NCBI GenBank assembly: GCA_030144725.1
Contig: JASKMD010000012.1
Coordinates: forward strand, 4,435,387 to 4,499,386
Source: Haematococcus lacustris
Taxonomy: Eukaryota > Chlorophyta > Chlorophyceae > Chlamydomonadales > Haematococcaceae
Length of the DNA: 64,000 nucleotides
Reading direction: 5' to 3'
The position numbers and the translations under genes were made by a program. The notes below the pieces were generated by a model. The model worked only from the letters and a program-made list of their open reading frames with translations. It was not told the DNA's origin and searched no databases. Within the stretch, counting starts at the first letter, position 1. Each line of letters starts with the position of its first letter. Positions 1 to 14,216 of this stretch are shown piece after piece.

Positions 1-146
1 ATAGTAGCCTCACACCTGCGTGTTGCAACATGTGAACATGTCCAAGGGGTGACAGTACAACACAGTGTGCGGTGTAAACAGCGTGACTAGACTACTATAC
101 TGCAGCAGCTGACGGACAGACTTCAGTTTGAGATCCAAACCTCTGA

Positions 147-5260
<5,114 letters not shown>

Positions 5261-5496
5261 CGTATGCCCAATTCAAGGGAACGAACTTATTTGGAGCACG
5301 CAGTAAGCTGACGCTGCCTGAATCTGTTACCGATCAAACGCTTTTTGAAGTAACGCTTTTTCATGCTTGCAAAGTGATGCCGACCGGTCACACGATATGC
5401 ACGTTTCGTGCTTAGGGACCTATATGAATATCACATGAAGCCTCTTCCTTCAAAGGCCACGCAACACTGACCCCACTGGTGCCCACCAGCCCAACC
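5261..5496. other. Upstream region of malic enzyme
   Basis: Presumed 5' UTR and promoter of the minus-strand malic enzyme. I see no clear TATA box and no other gene here. Confidence 0.4.
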
Positions 5497-5775
5497 ACTG
5501 AGAACCAGCCCCCTTGTCCCTCACTAGGGCATCCATTTGAGCCGGACCAGTGGTGGCCACTAGCAGCCACTAGCGGCAATACTAGAAGGCAATAGTAGCC
5601 CGACTCAAATGGTGTTATTGGGCTGTGTGGAGTATACCCAGTGCACATAGATATGGTGCATGAGTGCCTATTACCTACACTCACTGCCTGACCCCTGAGG
5701 GCTATTGTGTAGAGTTGGCATGGCAAAACATGCGCTAATGTAAGCTGATGACAGCTCAAGAAGGGGGCACTTCCA
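5497..5775 (-). mobile_element. 3' end fragment of the Fanzor-like element family
   Basis: About 280 bp, on the minus strand, matching the non-coding block that follows the Fanzor-like stop codon near 54990. Shared landmarks are GAACCAGCCCC, the CCTCACTAGGGC segment, ATTTGAGCCGGACCAGT, repeated CACTAGCGG motifs, GAGTATACCCA, CCCCTGAGGG and AAGCTGATGACAGC. No Fanzor coding remnant is recognisable next to it. Sequence from 5776 to 5947 holds nothing I can assign. Confidence 0.75.
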
Positions 5776-5947
5776 TTGCAACTGCTTGGGTGAGCAGGCA
5801 GGACTTCCAGCCACCACGGCCCCCACAGCAGGGCAGCCCAGGAGCCTGGAGGAGCTGCTCAGGATGGGAGCAGAGAGGGGAACTGTCAGCACCTTGGCAG
5901 GCAGGCTGGACATCATGGTGTGGGGCTTTGACCCGGGAGTCAGCCGA

Positions 5948-7030
5948 CCCCAACTAACAGAAAATGGCAGGAAACCGACCCCTGGTAATCAAAACGACGC
6001 CGCGTCTCAGCCACGTGGATTCTATTTATGTTTAGCTCAACACTGGATAGAGGACTCCGCCAGCTATGCGGTGCAGCTTGTATCATTAGATACTGTGCAC
6101 TGTACTGAGTGCTATGGCGGCTCAAATCTTGACATTCAAACTCGTCGCGAGAGACCGCCGCGACCGACGTGGCCCAAGAGCACCTGCACACAGTGAGGAA
6201 CAATCGCCGCAGTCAAAATGATTCACATGGCACGCCAAACCGATGTAAAGACGCCCCTCCACCCATGCTCGGAAACATGCAAGGCTGCTGCGATGCTTGA
6301 CCCCTTCGTGAGCAGTACTGTTTGCCTGGCCACTCTGTAATGCATCACAAGGTGTGTAGCCATTGCTATGTTACCTTGCTCGACATGTTGGGTCCGATCC
6401 CTCCCGCCTGCCCGCCGCTTGCGTGTCGAGCTCGTGTCCAGCTCCGCTTTGGCCCCCTGCTGCTCAGATGGAGGGGATAGGGAGGCACTAGCACCAGCTG
6501 CCACCTGCTGCCAGGGGGGGGCGGCAGGAGGGGTGGGCAGCCCAGGGGCGGCACCAGCACCAGGTGGGTGGGGGGTGGCCTCGAGGCGGTGCTGAGCACG
6601 CTTGGCAGTAGTCATAGCCAGTTCCTGTTGCTTGACCACAGCCTCAAGAGACTCGTTGTCCAACCGCTGCTGCCTGTGTGATGCCTGCAGGTGCTTGTGC
6701 TTCTCCTCAAGGTCGAGCAAGGCAGCCTCCAAGACCTCCTCACAAGCCTGTTGTAACCGGGCCTCGGTCATTAACATCTCATTCTCACGAGACTGGAAGG
6801 GGGTGGGGTTGCCAGAGAGTGGTCCGGTTGGGCTAGACAGCACTGCAAGGCAAAGTTAGGTTACGCCAATGTATGTTCCCACAAGCTTACTCAATGAAAT
6901 GACGTGCTTTCTTCTCCAACAGCTGTGTTGTTGAGTTAGGAACAAAGTTACAGAGCCACAATCTAGATATTCAGTGTGGTCAGCTCACAACATGCCAGTT
7001 TGTGGAAGGGGGTCGCTTTTCTGGGTGACT
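5948..7030 (-). repeat. Dispersed repeat family A, unit 1
   Basis: Matches two other places. Positions 5948-6300 match 29153-29515 in reverse orientation. Positions 6360-7030 match 12214-13290 in the same orientation. The shared outer boundary is CCCCAACTAACAGAAAA at 5948, equal to the reverse complement ending at 29515. All copies keep the same splice-site-like borders (acceptor at 6843, donor at 6374), so the family looks like a transposable element or duplicated gene with introns. The element class is unknown. Confidence 0.7.
6375..6842 (-). CDS. Candidate coding exon of family A: coiled coil plus proline-rich tail
   Basis: Open stretch of 155 codons bounded by an acceptor (CTTTGCCTTGCAG ending at 6843) and a GTAACA donor. 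The encoded segment starts with SSPTGPLSGNPTPF, continues with a charged region of heptad character (LQQACEEVLEAALLDLEEKH, then KQQELAMTTAKRAQHR), then has a Pro/Ala segment with PPAAPPWQQVAAG and a basic end (SSTRKRRAGGRDRTQ). The same acceptor and donor are present in the second family A unit, where the frame is broken and the PPAAPPWQQ segment is triplicated. No known domain is recognised and no ATG opens this exon, so upstream exons are needed. It could be a transposon protein or a host paralogue. Confidence 0.4.
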
Positions 7031-7187
7031 GGCTACTGGTGTATTGCTCATGCGGGCCTCGCCGCGATCGACCGCCGCGACCGACGTGGCCCATTAGCCC
7101 CTGCGAACAGTCAGGGACAGTCGCCGCAGAAAAAACGGTTATCACGGCATGCCAAACAGATGCAACTGAGCAGTACAAGGTGTGTAG
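7031..7187 (-). repeat. Family A unit 2, part left of the Copia insertion
   Basis: Starts in sequence matching unit 1 around 6140 (GACCGCCGCGACCGACGTGG) and breaks off at ACAAGGTGTGTAG, which in unit 1 (near 6350) is followed directly by CCATTGCTATG. The continuation is at 12214, right of the Copia element. Confidence 0.75.
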
Positions 7188-7426
7188 TGTTAGAGATTAC
7201 AGTCAAGCCATTCAATCGACTCTTCGTCACGGGTAGTGTGTTGTGTGTGACCCGGTAGGATTTAAGCAGGCACCTGCGTGAGGCACGACGGCACGGTCGT
7301 GCCCTCGCGCAGGTATGGTGTTGCTCTGCATGCTATGCATCTAGTTACAGCTTAGTCGCTCAACACTTGCATATACTTGTTCGTCTCTTTACATTTGTAA
7401 CATTGGCACGGTCGTGCCCTCGCGCA
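7188..7426 (+). repeat. Copia 5' LTR
   Basis: 239 bp, TGTTAGAG...CGCGCA. It contains the block GGCACGGTCGTGCCCTCGCG twice, once internally near 7289 and once at the 3' end. It also has an inverted pair GCACGAC/GTCGTGC and a TGTAA motif upstream of the end, which suits a chlorophyte poly(A) signal. Confidence 0.95.
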
Positions 7427-7439
7427 GGTTATGGGCCCA
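7427..7439 (+). other. Copia primer binding site (internal initiator tRNA-Met)
   Basis: GGTTATGGGCCCA lies directly after the 5' LTR. It is complementary to the anticodon stem-loop of eukaryotic initiator tRNA-Met (TGGGCCCATAACC), not to the tRNA 3' end. Priming by a cleaved half-tRNA is known for Drosophila copia and related elements. Confidence 0.85.
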
Positions 7440-7502
7440 CCGCCCTCCTGAAGAGCAGAGCAACCGTTCCGTCAGCCCCCGGTATCACAACCTCGGGTGA
7501 CG

Positions 7503-10500
7503 ATGAGTGCTGCGGCGCCAATGGCTGCTGCGGCAGCAGTGCAAACGCTGATGGGGCCGAACTACCCAGACTGGAGGTGGGACTGCACCCACGCACTGGC
7601 TCTTACCGGCTACTACGACGCCGTCTTTGGCGGTGCTGAGGCTTCCGAGGGAGCAGCACCGGCCACGCCCGCGGGCAACGGCACTCCAGCTGTACGCGTA
7701 CAGCTAAGTACACCTTCTGAGAGTTCAGTGCCCGAGGGCGACAGATCAGTGCCCGCCAGATCAGTGCCCGGCACTCCGCAGACCTCTCCTCCCGTCTCAG
7801 CCGACCTAGACAGGCGCGCGCACGCCTTTATCAGCCTCACCCTCGATCGATCGCGCTACAGATTGCTGTGTGAGGCGCACCGCACGGCCCGCGGGCTGTG
7901 GGACGCGCTTGCGCGCATGCATACCCAGGAGCTGCTAGCCACGAGAGGCCCTGTTTTGGAGCAGATCACCCACCTTCGCATGACCCCCGAGCAGTCAGTG
8001 ACAGACTACTGGCTGCATGCAGAGCAGCTGCACGCCACAGCCAACCAGTCTGGCAGCTTCAAAGACACCATGCACTTTGCTCTTCGTGGCCTGCCCTCAG
8101 ATTATGACGTCATCACCAACCCTCTCCTCACCCAGAGACCTGAAGATGTTACCTTTGCTGCAGTGCTTCCCAAGCTGCAGATGCAAGAGCAGATCCTGCA
8201 AAGCCGTCGCTCCGCTGATGTGGCTCTCAGCGCCCACAGCAGCCCGGCCGGGCGTGGCAGATCCAGCAACCGCGGCCGGGGCCGTGGCCGTGGCCGTGGC
8301 ACCAGCAGCAGTCCTGTGGATATGTCCAGGAGGGTCTGCTACAACTGCGGTGAGCCAGGCCACTACCAGGCTGACTGCCCTAGGCTGCAGCGCACCAGCG
8401 GCAGCCACACGCCGGCTGCACGCAGCCATGGCGCTCACCGAGCAAGCACTCCCCCAGCACGCAGCAGCAGCCCCAGCAGCACTCCTGTCCATCGTGTGCA
8501 CCTGGCAAGCAGCTCCCGCACTATTGCCTTCACGGGTGTGTGTGCAGCAGCAACAGATCAGCTGCAAGGCGTGTGGCTGATTGACTCAGCCTGCAGCAAG
8601 CACATCACCCCGCGCGATGAGCTGCTGCATGATTATCAGCTGCTGCAGCCACCGCATCAGATCTTGTGTGCCAACAACAGCGTCATGGCAGCGCAGGGAC
8701 AAGGCACAGTCAGGTTCAAGACAGAGGATGGGGAGTTCCAGCTGCAGCATGTGTTGCATGTGCCCGGGGCTTCCTCCAGCCTGCTGTCCCTTGGCAGGGC
8801 TGTGAGGGCTGGAATCATGCCCAAGTTCAGCAAGGCGGGCTGTCAGCTCACTGCTCCCCACATGGCACCTCTGACCAGCAAACTGCAGGGGGACCTGTTT
8901 GTCATTGATCAGCAGCCCATCCCAGTGCTAGACAGCCCTGGCAGCCTGTGCATGGCTGCACGCATGGCGCAGTCACCGCTGCTGTGGCACTACCGCTTTG
9001 CCCACTCCAGCTGCCGCAGGCTGGCCAACATGGTCAGGCACAGCATGGTGCTTGGCATTGACGTCAGCGCAGCAGAGTTTGAAAGGCACAACAGCAGCAG
9101 CACACTGTGCGAACCATGCATCATGGGCAAGCAGCATAGGTGGGTAGAGCCGCAGCATGCGGGTCTCAGCAGGCCTGCGCAGCAGGTGCTGGAGCTCGTG
9201 CACTCAGATGTGTGCGGGCCCATGGAGGTGGCCGCACTTGACGGCAGCCTGTACTATGTCAGCCTGCTGGATGATTACAGCAAGCTCTTAGCAGTGACGC
9301 TAATCAAGCAGAAGTCAGACGCAGCTGCAGCCATCATTGACATGGTGACAGCTCTGGAGCGGCAGACTGGCAGCAAGCTGAAAGCGTTGAGGTCGGACAG
9401 GGGTGGAGAGTACACAGGGGGAGAGCTGCAGCGCTGGATGCGCACGCAAGGGGTTGTGCATCAGATGACAGCACCATACAGCCCTGAGATGAACGGCAGC
9501 GCTGAGCGCGTGAACCGCACAGTTCTCAACATGGTCAGGACCATGATGGATGCAGTATCAGCCCCAAAGCTGCTGTGGGGAGAAGCAGCCAAGGCAGCAG
9601 CCATGATACACAACGTCAGCTCAGTGGCAGGGCAGCCCAGCACCCCGTGGGAGGTGGCCTTCAAGGTCAAGCCAGATGTGGCACACCTCAGGGTGTGGGG
9701 TGCCCCGGCCTACATCCATGAGCCAGACCAGCTGCGCCGTAAGCTAGACAGCAAGGCAGCCGTGCTCCCTCGCACGGCACCGGCGGCGGCAGTGGATGAT
9801 GAGCCAGAGGCACCAGCTGAGGTGGCTGCGCCCACTCCCGTGGGTGCAGCCAGTGGGGGAACAGGTGCTGGTGCCAGTGGGGGCCCTTCAGGTCCTGGAC
9901 CTGGCCCTTCAGTAGCCGGTGGGGGTGCAACCCCCGCTGCCCCAGCAGCAGCCAGTGGGGGTGCAGCCCCCGCTGACGCGGCACCAGCAAGGACAGCCAG
10001 CAAGGTTCCAGCAACACCAGCAGCTGCGGGCTGTGACGCAGAGCGCTCAGCGCCAGCAGCTGCGCCAGCAGCCGAGAAACCCTACAACCTGCGCCCCAGG
10101 CCCACAAAGCCCAGCAAGTCAGTGAGCTTCAGTGACACCGTCAGCCTGTGTTTCTTGGGCAGTGACAGCAGTGGGGGCAGCAGCAGCAGCAGCATTGACC
10201 CGCAGTCCTATGAGGAGGCCATGGCACGCCCAGATGCAGCAGATTGGTTGCGCGCCATGAACAAAGAGATGGCCTGCCAGCAGGCCAACCAGACCTGGCA
10301 GCTAGTGAAGCAGCAGGGATGGATGAGGGTACTACCAGGCAGATGGGTATTCAAAACAAAGAGGGGTGCTGATAGCAGCATCCTGAAGCACAAGGCCAGA
10401 TTTGTTATCAAGGGCTACAGGCAGGTGGAAGGGGTTGACTTTGACGACAGCTTCGCCCCGGTTGTCACGCAGGGTACCCAGCGGGTGTTGCTCAGTGTGG

Positions 10501-11738
10501 CAGCAGCTAGGGGTTGGGAGCTGCAGCAGCTGGATGTAGAGACAGCTTTCCTCAACGCCCCAGTAGATGAGGGCAGGCTGGTGTACTGCCAGCAGCCTCC
10601 AGGCTTTGAGACAGGCCAGGGGCTGGTGTGCCAGCTGGACAAGGCCGTGTATGGCCTACGCCAGGCCCCACGGGCCTGGTACCAGCATCTGACTCAACAG
10701 CTGGGTCTGATTGGCTTCACAGCCTCAGCAGCAGACCCCTGCTTATTCAGCCTGCGCAGCGGCAAGCAGCCTGTGGTGCACCTCATGGTGTATGTTGATG
10801 ACATCATCCTTGCCTCTCCCAGCAGCACAGCTATCGCAGCAGTCAAGCAACAGCTGCAGCAGGTCTTTAGCCTGCATGACCTCGGGCCAGCGGCCAGCTT
10901 CCTAGGTATGCGCATCACGCGTGACCTGGAGGCTGGCACACTCAAGCTGGATCAGCAGCAGTACATTGAGCAGCTGCTGGACAGGTTCAGCATGACAGCT
11001 GCAAACGGCAGGGTTTTGCCCATGACCCCAGGCACACGCTTGGTCAAGGAGGGCAGCCCGCTGGACAGCAGCAGCGCACACCGCTACCGGGAGCTGGTGG
11101 GGGCGTTACTCTATGCCTCCACATGCACTCGACCTGACATTGCCTTTGCAGTGGGACAGCTTTCCCGTTTCATGCAGGCACCCACTCAGCAGCACCAGCA
11201 GGTGGCCTTTGGCCTACTGCGCTACCTCAAGCGCACCGCCGAGATGGGTCTGGTGTACAGCCGCAGCAGCAGTCCCCAGCTGCAAGGGTATGTGGATGCA
11301 GATTATGCGGGGGATCCTGACAGCATGCGCAGCACCACCGGCAACGTCTTTGTGCTCAATGGCGCTGCTGTCACATGGCGCAGCAAGCTGCAAACTACAG
11401 TGGCAGCGTCAACTACAGAAGCAGAGTACCAAGCAGCAGCAGCTGGCACCAAGGAGGCGCTATTCTTACGCAAGCTGCTGCATGAGCTGGACGCCGGCTG
11501 TGACCCAATCCCCATTCTGTGTGACAACCAAGGGGCCGTGGCACTCATCAAGAACCCCGTCGAGTCACACCGCAGCAGGCACATAGCTGTAGCTCATCAC
11601 ATCTCACGGGAGCGCATGGTGAGGGGTGAGGTGGTGTTCTCGCACTGTCCCTCTGCTGAGATGGTGGCAGATGCCCTTACCAAGCCTTTGTCAGCTCAGC
11701 TGTTTGAGGCATGCGTTCGTGGCATGGGGGTGGGCTGA
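7503..11738 (+). CDS. Copia Gag-Pol polyprotein
   Basis: 1411 codons in one frame. The ATG at 7503 is preferred; a GTG two codons earlier is also in frame. In order: Gag; Arg/Gly-rich stretch; CCHC zinc knuckle CYNCGEPGHYQADC (residues 279-292); protease motif WLIDSACSKH (D361); integrase zinc region with CEPCIMGKQHR; integrase core D569, D632, E668; a long Ala/Pro/Gly-rich linker; reverse transcriptase with YVDD at 1097-1100; RNase H beginning at D1265 (GYVDADYAGD) with TEAEYQAA and CDNQGA; and an end with ADALTKPL. The protease has DSAC where DSGAS is usual. After RVWGAPAYIHEPDQLRRKLD the expected integrase C-terminal GFVGY-type segment is missing and the linker follows at once. All catalytic residues are otherwise present, so it may be autonomous. 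Confidence 0.96.
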   Translation: MSAAAPMAAAAAVQTLMGPNYPDWRWDCTHALALTGYYDAVFGGAEASEGAAPATPAGNGTPAVRVQLSTPSESSVPEGDRSVPARSVPGTPQTSPPVSADLDRRAHAFISLTLDRSRYRLLCEAHRTARGLWDALARMHTQELLATRGPVLEQITHLRMTPEQSVTDYWLHAEQLHATANQSGSFKDTMHFALRGLPSDYDVITNPLLTQRPEDVTFAAVLPKLQMQEQILQSRRSADVALSAHSSPAGRGRSSNRGRGRGRGRGTSSSPVDMSRRVCYNCGEPGHYQADCPRLQRTSGSHTPAARSHGAHRASTPPARSSSPSSTPVHRVHLASSSRTIAFTGVCAAATDQLQGVWLIDSACSKHITPRDELLHDYQLLQPPHQILCANNSVMAAQGQGTVRFKTEDGEFQLQHVLHVPGASSSLLSLGRAVRAGIMPKFSKAGCQLTAPHMAPLTSKLQGDLFVIDQQPIPVLDSPGSLCMAARMAQSPLLWHYRFAHSSCRRLANMVRHSMVLGIDVSAAEFERHNSSSTLCEPCIMGKQHRWVEPQHAGLSRPAQQVLELVHSDVCGPMEVAALDGSLYYVSLLDDYSKLLAVTLIKQKSDAAAAIIDMVTALERQTGSKLKALRSDRGGEYTGGELQRWMRTQGVVHQMTAPYSPEMNGSAERVNRTVLNMVRTMMDAVSAPKLLWGEAAKAAAMIHNVSSVAGQPSTPWEVAFKVKPDVAHLRVWGAPAYIHEPDQLRRKLDSKAAVLPRTAPAAAVDDEPEAPAEVAAPTPVGAASGGTGAGASGGPSGPGPGPSVAGGGATPAAPAAASGGAAPADAAPARTASKVPATPAAAGCDAERSAPAAAPAAEKPYNLRPRPTKPSKSVSFSDTVSLCFLGSDSSGGSSSSSIDPQSYEEAMARPDAADWLRAMNKEMACQQANQTWQLVKQQGWMRVLPGRWVFKTKRGADSSILKHKARFVIKGYRQVEGVDFDDSFAPVVTQGTQRVLLSVAAARGWELQQLDVETAFLNAPVDEGRLVYCQQPPGFETGQGLVCQLDKAVYGLRQAPRAWYQHLTQQLGLIGFTASAADPCLFSLRSGKQPVVHLMVYVDDIILASPSSTAIAAVKQQLQQVFSLHDLGPAASFLGMRITRDLEAGTLKLDQQQYIEQLLDRFSMTAANGRVLPMTPGTRLVKEGSPLDSSSAHRYRELVGALLYASTCTRPDIAFAVGQLSRFMQAPTQQHQQVAFGLLRYLKRTAEMGLVYSRSSSPQLQGYVDADYAGDPDSMRSTTGNVFVLNGAAVTWRSKLQTTVAASTTEAEYQAAAAGTKEALFLRKLLHELDAGCDPIPILCDNQGAVALIKNPVESHRSRHIAVAHHISRERMVRGEVVFSHCPSAEMVADALTKPLSAQLFEACVRGMGVG

Positions 11739-11974
11739 ACACCGCACATGGGATGAAGCATGATTGACATGACATGTGTGATGGTGTGCCTTCTACTTGA
11801 TGGCAGAACCTGCCACCATTGCACTTTGCTTGCACTTGTATACATTTGAGCATGACTGCATGCACATGTACATTATAGCACAAGCACGGCATATGCAGAG
11901 ACACGCATGCTGCATGGACATACTTTTCTGTGTTAGCATGACTTTGCATGAGGTATGGCTTTCCTGAGTGGGGG
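11739..11974 (+). other. Copia 3' untranslated region and polypurine tract
   Basis: Non-coding sequence between the Pol stop and the 3' LTR. The last bases, GAGTGGGG, are the likely plus-strand primer. Confidence 0.7.
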
Positions 11975-12213
11975 TGTTAGAGATTACAGTCAAGCCATTC
12001 AATCGACTCTTCGTCACGGGTAGTGTGTTGTGTGTGACCCGGTAGGATTTAAGCAGGCACCTGCGTGAGGCACGACGGCACGGTCGTGCCCTCGCGCAGG
12101 TATGGTGTTGTTCTGCATGCTATGCATCTAGTTACAGCTTAGTCGCTCAACACTTGCATATACTTGTTCGTCTCTTTACATTTGTAACATTGGCACGGTC
12201 GTGCCCTCGCGCA
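11975..12213 (+). repeat. Copia 3' LTR
   Basis: 239 bp, matches the 5' LTR except for one T in place of C. A TGTAA motif at 12183-12187 lies about 25 bp before the end. Confidence 0.95.
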
Positions 12214-12357
12214 TTGCTTTGTTACCTTGCTGGGTAGGTTGGGTCCGATCCCTCATGCCCGCCTTGCGCTTGCGTGTCGAGCTCGTGCTCATCTCCCCTG
12301 CTGCTCCTCAGGTGCAGCAACAAGTGGAGGGGTGAGCAACCCTAGGGCTGCACTAGC

Positions 12358-12562
12358 ACTTGCTGCCAGCTGCTGCCAGGGGGGTGCAGCAGGAGGGGGG
12401 GGCAGGTCAGGGGCGGCACCCACACCAGCTGCCAGCTGCTGCCAGGGGGGTGCAGCAGGAGGGGGGGGCAGGTCAGGGGCGGCACCCACACCAGCTGCCA
12501 GCTGCTGCCAGGGGGGTGCAGCAGGAGGGGGGGGCAGGGTCAGGGGCGGCACCCACACCAGC
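12358..12562. repeat. 60-bp tandem repeat, three copies
   Basis: Three near-identical units, each with CAGCTGCTGCCAGG...GGGTGCAGCAGGAGG...GGGGCGGCACCCACACC. They encode about 20-residue repeats around PPPPAAPPWQQLAAGVG on the minus strand. Unit 1 of family A has a single copy. Confidence 0.9.
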
Positions 12563-12715
12563 AGCCTGCTGCTGCCCCCAGGGGGGTCCGCATGCAGGAG
12601 CGGCTACTGTGTTGCGAACATGAGCCATGACAAGACCCTTCAGCTTGGGCGGCACCCACCCTTTCATGCACCTGCTGCTGGCGGCAGCGCAGCCGTACAG
12701 CTTGCAGTGGTGGTG

Positions 12716-13080
12716 GGGGGGGGAGGGCGGGGCTGGGGCTGGAAGGGGGTGGGAGGGGGTGGGAGGGGGTGGAAAGGCAGTGCTAGGGGGTGGGAGGGCG
12801 GGGCTGGGGCTGGGAGGGGGTGGGAGGGGGTGGGAGGGTGGGGCTGGGGCTGGGAGGGGGTGGGAGTGCGGGCTGGGGGTGGGAGGGGTGGGGAAGGCGG
12901 GGCTGGGGCTGGAAGGGGGTGGGATGGGGTGAGAGGGCGGGGCTGGGGGTGGGAGGGGGTGGGAGGGCGGGGCTGGGGTTGGGAGGGGGTGGGAGGGGGC
13001 GGGGCTGGGGCTGGGAGGGGGTGGGAGGGGCTGGGAGGGGGTGGGGCTGGGGCTGGGAGGGGGTGGGGCTGCCAGGGGGT
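12716..13080. repeat. G-rich low-complexity array (GGGAGGGGGTGGGAGGGCGGGGCTGG type)
   Basis: Irregular repeats of GGGGCTGGGGCTGGGAGGGG and GTGGGAGGGG occupying the place of the coiled-coil coding part of family A. Runs of three to five G at short spacing make it G-quadruplex-prone. Confidence 0.9.
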
Positions 13081-13290
13081 GGTCCGGTTGGGCTAGTCAG
13101 CACTGCAAGGCAAAGTTAGGTCACGCCAAAGTATGTTCCCACAAGCCTACTCAATGAAATGACGTGCTTTCTTCTCCAGCAGCTGTGACGTTGAGTAAGG
13201 AACAGAGTTACAGATCGAAAGTCTGAAAAGTCGCAGTGGTCAGCTCACAACATACTACTTTGTGGATGGGGGTCCCTTTTCCTGTGTGAC

Positions 13291-13985
13291 TGGCGAGAGA
13301 GAGACGCACATTCTCCGCGTTTGTTGCAATGTCGCTCAGTAACTTGCCCCACGACGGTCTTCCGACGCCGCCTGCACCAATGAAAGGCTCGTCGGAGCGA
13401 GCCTGGCGGGCTGAACATAGATTGGGGACTGAACGAGAGCTCGACTGCCAAGCGCAGCTCAGCTCATTGGTGCCGCTGCTCACCACTAGAACAATCGATA
13501 GTGAGCAGCTGAGGTGTGTCCGCGCTCGCTTGCGCCGGCATGGCCTCTGACTCGCAAGGAGGCAACGCGCCGCTTGCCAGGAGACGCGGAGTACTTCGCA
13601 GGTGCCAATGCGACAAACGCTAATGAAAACGGTGCAGTCTGTGAGAGAGTACATGCATGAAGATTACCAACCCCATGTTGGGGACATCCTGACCGGGAGA
13701 CAGCAACATCATTAGGTGCGGTGGGAGGACGGGACCAGAGGGAGGACGGGACCATTGAGACCAGAAGTTATCTTGGCACACTGTCGCCATGGTTCGCTCG
13801 GAATGCACAAGTTTGGTTGGCATGAGTATGTTGCGCCCCCCCGAGCATCAACTACAGGGGCTGGCTTGAAGTTGGTGTCTTCGGGTGTCTTGGTGTGTTG
13901 CATGTTGCACCAGCCGTTGCGGGCTCTGTCACTGTAACCTCGATACAGACTGGCCCAATCGACTAGCGATCCTGTACTTATGTAG
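13291..13985. other. Unassigned intergenic DNA
   Basis: No convincing gene, RNA or repeat recognised on either strand. Confidence 0.4.
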
Positions 13986-14185
13986 TAGATAATGGGGTCG
14001 CGGGCCGTTTTAGGCGGTTGTAACACGCGAGGCCGAGGCACTGGCGCGTAACAGCTCGAGACCGAAGCCAGCGACCGCGGAGCGTAGCGACGCGGCCGCT
14101 GGCTGAGGTCGAGAGCTGTTACGCGCCAGTGCCGAGGCCGAGTGTTTGCAGCCGCCTAAAACGGCCCTGGCGACCCCATTATCTA
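13986..14185. mobile_element. Long palindromic (foldback) element, copy 1
   Basis: Begins TAGATAATGGGGTCGCGGGC and ends with the matching inverted sequence GCGACCCCATTATCTA. The arms stay complementary inward through CCGTTTTAGGCGG, GGCCGAGGCACTGGCGCGTA and ACAGCTCGAGACC, so nearly the whole 200 bp can fold into one hairpin. A related copy lies at 22033-22167. It resembles a MITE or foldback transposon; no transposase is visible. Confidence 0.8.
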
Positions 14186-14216
14186 GTGTAATGGAGTTTT
14201 ACAGCGTCGAAGCTTC

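Larger units (their letters stand above)
7188..12213 (+). mobile_element. Intact Ty1/copia LTR retrotransposon
   Basis: 5.0-kb element with two 239-bp LTRs that differ at one base I could find (C versus T in the GTTGCTCTGC segment), a primer binding site, one uninterrupted Gag-Pol frame and a short purine tract (GAGTGGGG) before the 3' LTR. LTR ends are TG...CA. LTR near-identity means a recent insertion. No target-site duplication is visible: the left flank is TGTAG and the right flank is TTGCT. It interrupts family A unit 2. Confidence 0.96.
12214..13290 (-). repeat. Family A unit 2, part right of the Copia insertion
   Basis: Continues the sequence broken at 7187: donor-like GTAAC and the SSTRKRKAG-coding segment on the minus strand, the proline-rich exon and, at 13081-13260, the acceptor region nearly identical to 6825-7020. 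Relative to unit 1 the frame is broken before the basic end, and the coiled-coil part is replaced by a G-rich array, so it is a pseudogene copy. Confidence 0.75.
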
